Below, piece after piece: positions 27,083-35,557 of a DNA stretch of 64,000 nucleotides. Origin of the DNA: Pseudopedobacter sp035496935 (GTDB taxonomy: Bacteria > Bacteroidota > Bacteroidia > Sphingobacteriales > Sphingobacteriaceae); assembly GCA_035496935.1 (NCBI GenBank), contig DATJED010000023.1, positions 434,001 through 498,000 of the forward strand. The letters run 5' to 3'. Under the pieces are notes generated by a model. That model had not been told where the DNA came from and ran no database searches. It saw nothing but the letters and a program-made list of their open reading frames with translations. The first letter of the stretch is position 1. The number at the start of each line of letters is the position of its first letter. Made by a program: the position numbers and the translations under genes.

Positions 27083-27116
27083 GCTGAAAAAGAAGTGATA
27101 CAGCTTCAGTTATAGC

Positions 27117-27250
27117 ATCTTGCTTATTGTCGAAAAATTCGATTTACCAAGTTAAGCACTCGTTGCAAACGAGTGCAATTGAAATCTTGCTTATTATCGA
27201 AAAATTAGACTTACCAGATTAAGCACTCGTTGCAAACGAGCGCAATAGAA
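27117..27250. repeat. Two tandem 67-base units, each with a TTGCAAA palindrome
   Basis: Unit 1 starts at 27117 and unit 2 at 27184, both opening ATCTTGCTTATT. Each carries GCACTCGTT-GCA-AACGAG[T/C]GC 39 bases in (27156-27176 and 27223-27243). The second stem has one mismatched pair, so the units have diverged since duplication. Confidence 0.8.
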
Positions 27251-27279
27251 GAGAGAACAACAATATTACCTTTAAAGAA

Positions 27280-29154
27280 TCAATTCACAATCAGCAACGG
27301 AATTTTAATTTTATGCCTTACACTTTCCACCGTGGTTCCAAAAACTAAGTCTTTAAAGCCTTTATGTCCATGAGCGCCCATTACTAAAAAGTCGATTTCA
27401 GATTCGTTTACAATTTTAGCAATGGCAACCGCGGTACTGCCATAACCAATTTTATAATCGGCTACAAAGCCCAAAGCTTTCAAATCTTCAGTATATTTCT
27501 TTAAATTTTCTTCATCTAGAATTGTTTCCTGATCCATCACATTTTTTCCGTGGTAGCGGGCGGCTGCGGTTTCAACAACATGGATAAACGTATATCTCGC
27601 GTTTTTTCCTCCCTGAATGAGAGCATTATTAATGATTTTTTGATCTTTTAAAGAAAAATCGGTAGTAATGCCAATGTGCCTGTACTCAATATTTAAATCT
27701 TGGGTGTAACCCACAGCTTGTCCATGCGGAACAAACCGTTTTTTCTCTTCTCGTTTAGTAATAAAAGGATGAACGAATATGTAAACCAATAAAGCTAAAG
27801 ATGCTAGAACACAAGGAATTACTATTAAATAAATCACCGCGTGGTTTGCGCCACTGTTTAGCCAACCGCTAACTTCGTCAACTACCAAATGAATGTTTAG
27901 GTAAACAATAATTGCAGAACTTAACCAGGCCAAAACCTTTACCCAAGTTTTAATGGTAAAGTTGCCCATCAGTTTTTTATCGGAATTGAAATGGATTAAC
28001 GGGATAACAGCAAAGCCTAACTGCAAACTGAGCACCACCTGACTAAACACCAATAAACTTCCTAAAGATTCCTCGCCAAAAAACAAAATGGTGCAAAAAG
28101 CAGGCGTAATAGCTATTAGTCTGGTAATTAAGCGCCGTAACCAAGGTTGTATCCTAAGGTTTAAATGCCCTTCCATAATTATTTGTCCGGCTAGTGTGCC
28201 AGTAATGGTTGAGCTTTGGCCAGCGGCAATTAAAGCAATTGCAAAAAGGGTAGGAGCTGCTTTACCGAAAATGTTTTCCAGTAGCATAAAAGCATCCTGA
28301 ATTTCTGCCACCTGGTGATATCCGTTTACATAAAAAGCGGCAGCGGCTAAAATCAAGATGGCTGCATTTACACAAAATGCAAGGTTTAAAGCAATGGTGG
28401 TGTCAATAAAATTAAATTTTAAAGCCTCTTTAATTCCTATAACAGAACGGTCGAATTTTCTGGTCTGCACCAAGGAGGAGTGGAGGTATAAATTATGAGG
28501 CATTACCGTTGCGCCAATGATACCTATGGCAATATATAGAGCGCTGCCGTTTAAGTTTGACGGGACCAGCCCTTTTATTACATCGCCATAAACGGGTTCA
28601 ACAATAAGCATTTCCACAAAAAAAGCCAAGCCTATAATGAAAACCATTGAAACGATAAACATTTCCAATGATCGCATTCCTCGCTTTATCAGAAAAAGAA
28701 GCAGTAATGTATCGAAAACCGTAATGCTAATCCCCCAAATTAATGGAATACCGAATAACAGGTTTAAACCTATCGCCATTCCAATTATCTCTGCCAAATC
28801 ACAGGCTGCAATAGCAATTTCTGCTAAAATGTACAAAGGAAAGTTTGCCCATCTAGGATAAGCGTTTTTTGAGGCCTGCGCCAAATCAACACCGCCAACA
28901 ATCCCCAACCTGGCACTTAAAGATTGTAGGAGCAAGGCTATAAGATTCGACATTAACAAAACCCAAATCAACTGATAACCAAACTGCGATCCTCCTGCAA
29001 TATCTGTAGCCCAGTTTCCGGGATCCATATAGCCTACACTCACTAAATAAGCAGGACCTAAAAACGCCAAAATTCGTCGCCAACCTTTACGTTTATCGGT
29101 ACCTACGCTTCCGTGAACTTCGCTAAGCGATTTTAATTCTTCATTTGAATCCAT
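27280..29154 (-). CDS. mntH: Nramp (MntH-type) divalent metal transporter fused to a UspA domain
   Basis: 624 residues. Residues 1-470 are an 11-12 segment Nramp transporter with the metal-binding DPGN motif at 44-47 (VGYMDPGNWATDI) and MPHNLYLHSSLVQ at 218-230, the second half of the metal site. A cytoplasmic universal-stress-protein domain follows from about 485 (YRHIGITTDFS) and ends with GAHGHKGFKDLVFGTT, a complete G-x2-G-x9-G-T nucleotide-binding motif. E. coli MntH is about 412 residues, so the extra domain is a true fusion. It probably imports Mn2+ or Fe2+ with protons; the Usp domain could gate it with ATP. Upstream lie a promoter and a DtxR/MntR-like palindrome. Confidence 0.92.
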   Translation of the reverse strand: MDSNEELKSLSEVHGSVGTDKRKGWRRILAFLGPAYLVSVGYMDPGNWATDIAGGSQFGYQLIWVLLMSNLIALLLQSLSARLGIVGGVDLAQASKNAYPRWANFPLYILAEIAIAACDLAEIIGMAIGLNLLFGIPLIWGISITVFDTLLLLFLIKRGMRSLEMFIVSMVFIIGLAFFVEMLIVEPVYGDVIKGLVPSNLNGSALYIAIGIIGATVMPHNLYLHSSLVQTRKFDRSVIGIKEALKFNFIDTTIALNLAFCVNAAILILAAAAFYVNGYHQVAEIQDAFMLLENIFGKAAPTLFAIALIAAGQSSTITGTLAGQIIMEGHLNLRIQPWLRRLITRLIAITPAFCTILFFGEESLGSLLVFSQVVLSLQLGFAVIPLIHFNSDKKLMGNFTIKTWVKVLAWLSSAIIVYLNIHLVVDEVSGWLNSGANHAVIYLIVIPCVLASLALLVYIFVHPFITKREEKKRFVPHGQAVGYTQDLNIEYRHIGITTDFSLKDQKIINNALIQGGKNARYTFIHVVETAAARYHGKNVMDQETILDEENLKKYTEDLKALGFVADYKIGYGSTAVAIAKIVNESEIDFLVMGAHGHKGFKDLVFGTTVESVRHKIKIPLLIVN

Positions 29155-29199
29155 TTAATAACAAGTAATTAAAGCTATATCTGAAACGTATAATCTCAT

Positions 29200-29227
29200 C
29201 AAAGGTAAAACTAATAATTTTTAACAA
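29200..29227 (-). promoter_or_regulatory. Promoter of the Nramp-Usp gene
   Basis: TACCTTTG at 29200-29207 (minus strand) with TTG at 29225-29227, spacer 17 bases; both agree with the Bacteroidota pattern. Start codon is 46 bases downstream. Confidence 0.55.
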
Positions 29228-29240
29228 TATTAATTTAGTA

Positions 29241-29262
29241 ATTTTTAGACTAATCTAAAAAT
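29241..29262. promoter_or_regulatory. 22-base palindrome, candidate MntR/DtxR-family operator
   Basis: Arms ATTTTTAGA and TCTAAAAAT are exact complements around CTAA. The core TTAGACTAATCTAA resembles the TTAG...CTAA boxes of DtxR-type metalloregulators. It lies immediately behind the -33 of the Nramp gene and 52 bases from the Lrp promoter. Confidence 0.5.
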
Positions 29263-29313
29263 AGCCCGTTGAGAAAATATATTAAAAAAATAAGCGTCTT
29301 TTTTAAAATATAA

Positions 29314-29343
29314 TTTGGGATGCGAGGAATAAATTTAAATTTG
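29314..29343 (+). promoter_or_regulatory. Promoter of the Lrp-LacI unit
   Basis: TTTG at 29314-29317 and TAAATTTG at 29336-29343 with an 18-base spacer, a near-consensus Bacteroidota promoter 17 bases before the Lrp ATG. Confidence 0.65.
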
Positions 29344-29359
29344 TACTAAATCGTAAATT

Positions 29360-29824
29360 ATGGAACTGGATAAAATAGATTTCAATATTCTTAAGATTTT
29401 ACAGGAAAACGGGAGGATAACCAACCTGCAATTATCACAACATATTGGTTTGTCGCCGGCACCTACTTTAGAACGCGTACGCAAACTCGAAAATTCTGGC
29501 TATATTAAAAGCTACCATGCATTGGTTGATGAAGAAAAGTTAGGTTTGGGGATTAAAACGTTTATGCAAATTTCATTGGATTTTCATCAGCATGATAGCA
29601 GAGAGATTTTTTTGAAAGAAATTGACGCCATAAAAGAAATTACTGAATGTCATCATGTTACCGGTCAGTACGATTTTTTGCTAAAAGCTTATGTAAAGGA
29701 CATCAAAACTTACGAACAGTTAATTATGCAAAAAATCAGCAGAATACCTGTGGTTAAAACTTTTCAAACGATGATGATCATGTCGACCAGTAAAAAAGAA
29801 CCTATCGTACCTTTAGAATACTAA
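29360..29824 (+). CDS. Lrp/AsnC-family transcriptional regulator
   Basis: 154 residues. The helix-turn-helix near residues 5-60 has NILKILQENGRITNLQLSQHIGLSPAPTLERVRKLENSGYI. The C-terminal RAM/ACT-like effector domain has TECHHVTGQYDFLLKAYVKDIKTYEQL. Such proteins form dimers to octamers and respond to amino acids. Divergent from the Nramp gene and followed by a LacI regulator 21 bases later. Target genes are not evident. Confidence 0.92.
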   Translation: MELDKIDFNILKILQENGRITNLQLSQHIGLSPAPTLERVRKLENSGYIKSYHALVDEEKLGLGIKTFMQISLDFHQHDSREIFLKEIDAIKEITECHHVTGQYDFLLKAYVKDIKTYEQLIMQKISRIPVVKTFQTMMIMSTSKKEPIVPLEY

Positions 29825-29845
29825 GTTTAAACAATAGCTCAGCTT

Positions 29846-30862
29846 ATGAAAAATGTTACACTAAAACAATTGGCAAGCAAACTGGGTTTATCTGTATCAA
29901 CAGTATCGAGGGCGCTAACAGATAGCTACGAGATTAATGTTGAAACCAAAAAGCGAGTAAAAGCACTAGCAAAGGAACTAAATTATCAGCCCAATCCATT
30001 TGCAGCATTTTTGCGAAAGCATATCAGTAAAACTATTGCACTTATTATTCCAGAGATCTCAAATAATTTTTTCTCGTTAGTGATTAAAGGTGTAGAAACC
30101 ATTTGCCAAGAAAAAGATTATTACGTACTGATTTACGAAACTCACGAAGATTATCAAAAAGAAGTGCGCATTATCAACCATTTGATTGGCGGTAGAGTAG
30201 ACGGAGTGCTGATTTCGGTAAGTTCGGAAAGTGATAACTCTGACCATTTAAAGGAAATGGTTGAGCGCAACGTTAAAATGGTGATGTTTGATAGGGTAAT
30301 CGAGAATTTTAACGCATCAAAAGTATATAGCGATGACTATGAAAGCAGTTATAACGGTGTAAGCCATCTGGTAAACCGTGGTTGCAAACGCATTCTTTTT
30401 TTAAAAGCTGGCGAAAAGCTTTCTACCATGCAGAAACGGGAAAAAGCTTATTTTGATGTGCTCGAAAAAAATAATTTGCCTTTAGACAAATCTTTGGTAA
30501 AATCCTTTGTTCCGTCTAAAGAGATTGATTTGGATGATTTAACAGCTTTTATTTTAGATAAAAAACCGGATGCCATCTTTTGCTCGGTTGAACGTTTGGC
30601 AATTGCCTGTTATGATATTTGCAACAATTTAGGTTTAAGCATCCCGAACGATATAAAGATTATCACTTTTTCTTGCTTAAACGTTGCCAGGTTATTAAAT
30701 CCGTCCTTATCAACAATTTCTCAGCCTGCTTTTGAGATCGGGAAAACGGCCGCAAAGCTTTTACTTGATGAAATTGAAGGAAAAAAAGAGGAAGAAGGTT
30801 TTGTTGACCTGAGTTTGCCTTCTACCATCATCAAAAGAGACTCAACAAAGAAATTGCTTTAA
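29846..30862 (+). CDS. LacI-family transcriptional regulator
   Basis: 338 residues. LacI helix-turn-helix at the start (VTLKQLASKLGLSVSTVSRALTDS) with hinge helix NYQPNPFAAFLR, then a periplasmic-binding-like sugar domain (IALIIPEISNNFFSLVIKGVE, GRVDGVLISVS, MVMFDRVIENF). The family normally controls carbohydrate genes; no such genes are adjacent, so it may act elsewhere. Probably cotranscribed with the Lrp gene. Its stop codon overlaps the convergent pabB stop by 4 bases. Confidence 0.92.
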   Translation: MKNVTLKQLASKLGLSVSTVSRALTDSYEINVETKKRVKALAKELNYQPNPFAAFLRKHISKTIALIIPEISNNFFSLVIKGVETICQEKDYYVLIYETHEDYQKEVRIINHLIGGRVDGVLISVSSESDNSDHLKEMVERNVKMVMFDRVIENFNASKVYSDDYESSYNGVSHLVNRGCKRILFLKAGEKLSTMQKREKAYFDVLEKNNLPLDKSLVKSFVPSKEIDLDDLTAFILDKKPDAIFCSVERLAIACYDICNNLGLSIPNDIKIITFSCLNVARLLNPSLSTISQPAFEIGKTAAKLLLDEIEGKKEEEGFVDLSLPSTIIKRDSTKKLL

Positions 30863-32112
30863 GCCAAGACCTCTAAAATTGCTTTAACTTTTAACAAACA
30901 TTCCTCATATTCCTGTTCGGGAATGGCATAATAGGTAATTGCACTGCCTACTTGAAACGACAAGTATTTTTCTGTTTCGTTATAAAGAATGGTTCTTATA
31001 ATTACATTGAAATCGAAATCCCCATCAGGCGAAAAGTAGCCCACTGCGCCAGCATACATGCCTCTTTTTGTACGTTCAAACTGTTCCATTAATTTCATTG
31101 CTTTAATTTTTGGAGCGCCCGTCATACTGCCCATCGGGAATGTGTTTTTTACAACCGATACGTTACTTATTTCTGGTGTTTTGTTGCAGACAACAGTCGA
31201 AATTAAGTGGTGAACCTGTTTAAAAGTGTAAACACCAAAAAGTTCCTCCACTTTAACCGAGCCTTCTACGGCCGACTTTGTTAAATCGTTCCGTACCAAA
31301 TCTACAATCATTACATTTTCTTGTTGCTCTTTGGAACTTTCCTTTAAATGTTTAACAATTTGGGCATCTTCTTCATTTGTTTTCCCTCTTTTTGCCGTCC
31401 CTTTGATAGGTTGCGAAACCAGTTTTTCTCCGCGTTTAGCCAAAAACCGCTCGGGCGTAGCAGAAATAATGTGCTTATCGAACCATTTAAAGTAGTTTGA
31501 AAAAGGAGTAGGGGAATGTCTGTTTAATTGTTGGTAAGTGCTTAGCGGATGTATATCTGCTTGTAAAGCGTAAAATTCCATGCAAAAATTAGTTTCATAA
31601 ATGTTTCCGATGCTAATTTGATGGATGATATTTTCAACCGTATTTATATAGGCTGCTTTATTGAAACGCTGTTGAATTTTTATTGTGGTGTTAGCGTTGA
31701 TACTTATAAGCTCCGTTTCATTAATGTTTTGCCAAATTATTTCGGCGATTTCGCTGATGATTTCTAAGCGGTTGCCTTTCAATATTAAAACATGTTTGGG
31801 GACAAAGAAGAAAGCCGGAGGAAATTTTACGAAATCAGGGTTTTGTGAACTTAATGATTCGATGTCGTTTTTTAAATCGTAGCTAAAACCACCAAAAACC
31901 CACTTATCGCGGTATTGCGTCTGGAACAATTCGATTTCTGCGAAAGCATTTGCTTCTATTAAATCATCCGCTCCGGCAGCAACAGCAAAATCCAATTTTG
32001 AATAAGGATCTGAATAAGAATTGGAATTTAATATGCAACAAACTTCGAATGTTGATGCCCATTGCTGCACTTTAACCTTAAATTTTTCCGGATCAGCGAG
32101 GTGTTGAATCAT
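30859..32112 (-). CDS. pabB: Aminodeoxychorismate synthase component I
   Basis: 417 residues, chorismate-binding fold. SQPIKGTAKRGKTNEED carries the PIKGT signature, whose lysine separates PabB from anthranilate synthase (PxAGT). ENVMIVDLVRNDLTK and FPMGSMTGAPKIKAMKLMEQF are the other chorismate-binding blocks. It aminates chorismate to 4-amino-4-deoxychorismate for folate synthesis. The first 110 residues are a shorter version of the usual N-terminal lobe. The glutaminase PabA is not in the window; the class IV aminotransferase at 3658-4506 could supply PabC. Convergent with the LacI gene. Confidence 0.92.
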   Translation of the reverse strand: MIQHLADPEKFKVKVQQWASTFEVCCILNSNSYSDPYSKLDFAVAAGADDLIEANAFAEIELFQTQYRDKWVFGGFSYDLKNDIESLSSQNPDFVKFPPAFFFVPKHVLILKGNRLEIISEIAEIIWQNINETELISINANTTIKIQQRFNKAAYINTVENIIHQISIGNIYETNFCMEFYALQADIHPLSTYQQLNRHSPTPFSNYFKWFDKHIISATPERFLAKRGEKLVSQPIKGTAKRGKTNEEDAQIVKHLKESSKEQQENVMIVDLVRNDLTKSAVEGSVKVEELFGVYTFKQVHHLISTVVCNKTPEISNVSVVKNTFPMGSMTGAPKIKAMKLMEQFERTKRGMYAGAVGYFSPDGDFDFNVIIRTILYNETEKYLSFQVGSAITYYAIPEQEYEECLLKVKAILEVLA

Positions 32113-32115
32113 ATA

Positions 32116-32365
32116 CCACGCTAAAGTAAAAGTAAAAAGTGAAAAGCAGAAAGTAGGAAGTGAAAAGTTGAAAGTGAAAAGTAGTGAAGTTTATTAAGTT
32201 CGGTGGTTTACTAGTACTTGCGGTAGGGTGAGGAGTTCATTAAGTTCATTAGTCATTAGTAACTTGCAGAGCTTTATTGGCATTCAATCATTCACTCATT
32301 CTATCATTCAAACTTCAATCCCTCTATCATTCAAAATTAGCAGCTCCCTTCACTCATTCGATGGA
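32116..32365. repeat. Low-complexity degenerate repeats between pabB and usp
   Basis: First part (to about 32190) reiterates AAAGTAAAAAGTGAAAAG-like units. The later part (32274-32360) reiterates TCATTCA/TCATTC units. GTTCATTAAGTTCATTAG at 32235-32260 recurs in altered form at 53400-53430. No gene seen. Confidence 0.6.
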
Positions 32366-32817
32366 ATAATTAAAACTGGGCATTTTGCGTGTCGACTTAC
32401 GCTTTCTGCAACGGAACCAGATATAAAATGATCAAAACCTGTTCGGCTGTGCGTTCCCATAATAATCATCGAAAAATTTTGTTCCTTCGCCAACGATACA
32501 ATTTCGGTGCTAACATCGCCAATCAAAACATATTCATCAACGTTGGTATCGGATGCAAATCTCGATTTTAAATCAGCAAACAATGATTTTGCCTGCTCTT
32601 GCTGAATATCCATCACGTTTGGCAAAACAATTCCGGGGTCCCCTAAAATTGGGTCGCCTGTAATATTTGTTGCCACCGGAACTTGATTAATATGTACCAG
32701 TGAAACAGACGCATCCAGTTTTTTAGCCAACGAAAAGCCATATTCTGCAGCGTGGTAAGCATATTTAGAATCGTCAACAGCTATTAAAATGCGCTCGAAT
32801 GTTTGTAAATTTTCCAT
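32350..32817 (-). CDS. Universal stress protein, UspA family
   Basis: 155 residues, a single Usp domain: FERILIAVDDSKYAYHAAEYGFSLAKK at the start and MGTHSRTGFDHFISGSVAESVSRHAKCPVLIIP at the end. The second glycine of the G-x2-G-x9-G-S ATP motif is serine here (GTHS), so nucleotide binding may be weak. Cytoplasmic. Divergent from the NlpC/P60 gene. The fused Usp domain of the Nramp transporter (27280-29154) retains the full motif, so the two differ. Confidence 0.93.
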   Translation of the reverse strand: MENLQTFERILIAVDDSKYAYHAAEYGFSLAKKLDASVSLVHINQVPVATNITGDPILGDPGIVLPNVMDIQQEQAKSLFADLKSRFASDTNVDEYVLIGDVSTEIVSLAKEQNFSMIIMGTHSRTGFDHFISGSVAESVSRHAKCPVLIIPSNE

Positions 32818-32863
32818 CTTAATTGATTTGTATTAAATTACACAAAATTCAGACCAACTCCCT

Positions 32864-33655
32864 ATGGAAAATTTTATAGGCACTTGCATATTATCATCAA
32901 TACCTTTAAGGGCAAACCCTTCGCACAGATCAGAAATGGTTTCTCAGTTGCTTTTTGCCGATACTTTTGAAGCTTTTGAACAGGAGGGCGACTGGTTACA
33001 GGTTAAAACCCTTACCGATGCTTATATAGGTTGGGTTGAAGCCAAACAAATAGCGGTTTTGGATAAGGACACTTTGGTTAATTTAAATAACAATCCCGTT
33101 TTTTTAACTGAAGAAGCAAGTACGCTTGTGTTAAAAGGAGTTTCAAAATCTCCGGTTTATTTACATGCCGGAACCACGTTGCCAAATTATAACGAGGGAA
33201 AGTTTAGCTTGTTAAACGAAACCTACCAAGTAACCTCGAGCAATGTTTTTGTGCCAAATGCAGAGGATTTTGGTACTGATGTTATTGAAACAGCAAAAGC
33301 CTTTTTAAATGTCCCTTACCTTTGGGGCGGGCGTACCCATGCGGGCATAGATTGTTCTGGCTTTTCGCAGATTGTATACAAAATGTTGGGATTACGCTTA
33401 AACAGAGATGCTTGGCAACAGGCGGAACAGGGTAGGGTCGTTGATTTTTTAACAGAGGCAAAAGCCGGAGATTTAGCTTTTTTTGACAATGCCGAAGGTA
33501 AAATTACGCATGTTGGCATTATGTTGAACAACAGTCAGGTTATACATGCTTCTGGCCGAGTGAAGATTGATAGAATTGATAATCAGGGGATTTTTTCCTT
33601 GGATGAAAATAAATACTCGCATCAGTTGAGGATAATAAAACGGTACGTGGATTAG
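32864..33655 (+). CDS. NlpC/P60 (C40) cell-wall endopeptidase with N-terminal SH3-like domain
   Basis: 263 residues. The N-terminal half is bacterial SH3-like (EQEGDWLQVKTLTDAYIGWV). The C-terminal peptidase has Cys164 in GIDCSGFSQIVY, His216 in KITHVGIML and His228 in QVIHASG, the complete C40 triad. This layout matches YkfC-type gamma-D-Glu-L-Lys dipeptidyl peptidases that process muropeptides. No signal peptide, so it should act in the cytoplasm on recycled peptides. Followed 78 bases later by the DUF4256 gene. Confidence 0.92.
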   Translation: MENFIGTCILSSIPLRANPSHRSEMVSQLLFADTFEAFEQEGDWLQVKTLTDAYIGWVEAKQIAVLDKDTLVNLNNNPVFLTEEASTLVLKGVSKSPVYLHAGTTLPNYNEGKFSLLNETYQVTSSNVFVPNAEDFGTDVIETAKAFLNVPYLWGGRTHAGIDCSGFSQIVYKMLGLRLNRDAWQQAEQGRVVDFLTEAKAGDLAFFDNAEGKITHVGIMLNNSQVIHASGRVKIDRIDNQGIFSLDENKYSHQLRIIKRYVD

Positions 33656-33716
33656 TGAAGGAGTGAATTATTGAATGAGAGAAGGAGTGGAGGATTGAAT
33701 TTTTGAATGAATTATT
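33652..33716. repeat. Low-complexity TGAATGA-type tract
   Basis: Imperfect GAATGA/GGAGTG units, the complement of the tract at 32274-32360, fill the gap between the peptidase and DUF4256 genes. Confidence 0.45.
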
Positions 33717-33733
33717 GGCTAAGATAGTATTTG

Positions 33734-34291
33734 ATGAAAAAGCAATTAGCTGCTGAGCAACAAACAGAACTTTTAGGAATACTTAAACATCGGTTTGAGA
33801 AGAATATGAACAGGCATGCAAACCTGAAATGGGAAAAGGTTGAAGCAAAACTGCTGTTGGATGCTTCGAAACTTTGGGCCTTAAATGGAATGGAGCTGAG
33901 TGGCGGAGAACCTGATGTGATTGATTACGATAAAAGTACCGATGAATATATTTTTTGCGACTGTTCGGCGGAGAGTCCGAAAGGGCGTAGAAGTTTGTGT
34001 TACGATCGGGAAGCTTTGGATGCCAGAAAAGAGCACAAACCTAATAATTCTGTTGTGGACGTTGCCAATGAAATGGGAATTGAGCTGTTAACGGAAGAAC
34101 AATACCGCAACTTGCAAAAAAAGGGAAGTTTTGATAATAAAACATCCAGCTGGGTTCAAACCCCTGAAGATATAAGAGCACTAGGCGGTGCCATATTTTG
34201 TGATTTCCGTTACGGAAAAGTTTTCGCCTACCACAATGGCGCTGAATCTTATTACGCCGCCAGGGGATTTAGAGGGTTATTGAAAGTTTGA
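33734..34291 (+). CDS. DUF4256 family protein
   Basis: 185 residues from the ATG at 33734; the codon before it is TTG, and either could be used. KLWALNGMELSGGEPDVIDYD, YIFCDCSAESPKGRRSLCYDREALDARKEHKPNNS and LGGAIFCDFRYGKVFAYHNGAESYYAARGFRG are the family's conserved blocks. The paired cysteines (FCDCS, SLCYD) could bind metal, but this is untested. The family is scattered through Bacteroidota and Firmicutes and has no known role. It marks the last ordinary gene before the repeat region. Confidence 0.82.
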   Translation: MKKQLAAEQQTELLGILKHRFEKNMNRHANLKWEKVEAKLLLDASKLWALNGMELSGGEPDVIDYDKSTDEYIFCDCSAESPKGRRSLCYDREALDARKEHKPNNSVVDVANEMGIELLTEEQYRNLQKKGSFDNKTSSWVQTPEDIRALGGAIFCDFRYGKVFAYHNGAESYYAARGFRGLLKV

Positions 34292-34359
34292 TTTAAGGAG
34301 TGATTCGTTTTTGTTTTAGCAATGCTGTTTTAATACAATTGGATTTGTTATCAAGAGTC

Positions 34360-34830
34360 CGCATCGTTCATGTCGCCGGTAGGAAGCATCTCACATACAA
34401 GGCTATCACGCTTGTCTAAAAGTACAACCCTTCCATAACCGATAAATTCGCCCTTGGCCTTTGCGGTACAGGTGCAGAAATAAAAGCACTTCCTTCCTTA
34501 GCAAAGGGCGCAGGCGAGAGTTTATTCAATTTATAATAGTTTTTCATTGGCTTTCATGTGTTCGCTCCGCTCGGGTTTTGGTGACTTTTTTGCGGAAAAA
34601 AAGTTACTAGCCTTTCCGGCGGCAATGAGCCGGGGAGATTTTAAAACAAAGACATCTTAAATACAAGAGAGAAATCCCACCACACCACCTTTCCGTCCCT
34701 CTTGAGCGGGACAAGCTCAAGTTCTTTTTTCATTCATTTCATTTATTTTAAAGGCATTCAAGCATGCTCCGCAGGTTTTCCTTGATGAAAAAAGAACCAA
34801 AAAAATCAAGGCTTCCGAATCTTTGTTCAT
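34360..34830. repeat. Modular dispersed repeat, copy 1
   Basis: Four modules in order: (a) CATCTCACATACAAGGCTATC at about 34387-34410 (longer block 34366-34413); (b) AAATTCGCCCTTGGCCTTTG to GGGCGCAGGCGAGAG, 34443-34520; (c) GACTTTTTTGCGGAAAAAAA and GCCTTTCCGGCGGCAATGAG, 34582-34640; (d) CTCTTGAGCGGGACAAGCTC to a GAAAAAAGAACC arm, 34700-34810. The same order recurs at copy 2. No gene is seen in 34292-35955. Confidence 0.8.
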
Positions 34831-35009
34831 TCCACCGCGGTAAATCTTTTGAGCGCAATCCAAGCCGTGTGAACGGAAGTGCTGCTACAATTTTCTGCAA
34901 CACTTTTGCGGATTGCTGATGTCCGCCAGTGAACAGAGGAAATACAGAAAGATTTACCGGGTTTCAATCCAAACATTCAGAGGCCGGATTTGCGTAGTAC
35001 TCAAGAGCG

Positions 35010-35430
35010 CCCACATCGTCATGCTGACGATAGGAAGCATCTCACATACAAGGCTATCACGCTTTGCTTAAAAGCACAGCCCTTCCATAACCGACAAATT
35101 CGCCCTTGGCCTTTGCGGTACAGGTGCAGAAATAAAAGCACTACCTTCGTAGCAAAGGGCGCAGGCGAGAGTTTTTTTGGATACTTTTTTTGCGGAAAAA
35201 AAAGTTTCTAGCCTTTCCGGCGGCAATGAGCCGGGGAGATTTTGATATTGAAATTCTTCTTTTTAATGAAAATCTAAGCCAGCCCTCAGCCTTTCCGGCC
35301 TCTTGAGCGGCCTACTCAAGGTACTTTTTTCGATTTATTAATTGATTTTTTATGGCACTCAAGAATGCTAACGCATGTTTTCTTAGCCAAAAAAGTACCC
35401 AAAAAGGCAAGGTAAAACGAACCTTCATCC
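35010..35430. repeat. Modular dispersed repeat, copy 2
   Basis: Same order of modules a-d as copy 1: a 35013-35063, b 35093-35171, c 35178-35241, d 35288-35410. Module d contains the inverted pair GTACTTTTTTCG / CCAAAAAAGTAC around a GGCACTCAAGAATGC block. It diverges from copy 1 most in the spacers. Confidence 0.8.
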
Positions 35431-35493
35431 GCACAGGCCATACTCCCGGCCCGGCGTTTTACCAGCCCAGCGCTCCCTATCGAACGGCTCTGC

Positions 35494-35514
35494 GTTGTTG
35501 TTGTTGTTGTTGTT
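35494..35514. repeat. GTT microsatellite (seven units)
   Basis: Seven consecutive GTT triplets within the repeat region, not inside a gene. Confidence 0.85.
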
Positions 35515-35557
35515 GTGCTAGTTCAATTTGCAAAGTTGCCATAACACAAGGAGCGGT

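Noticed and set aside
27117..27250. CRISPR-like array
   Set aside because: Only two units with no unique spacers: the whole 67 bases are repeated, and the palindrome is of REP type.
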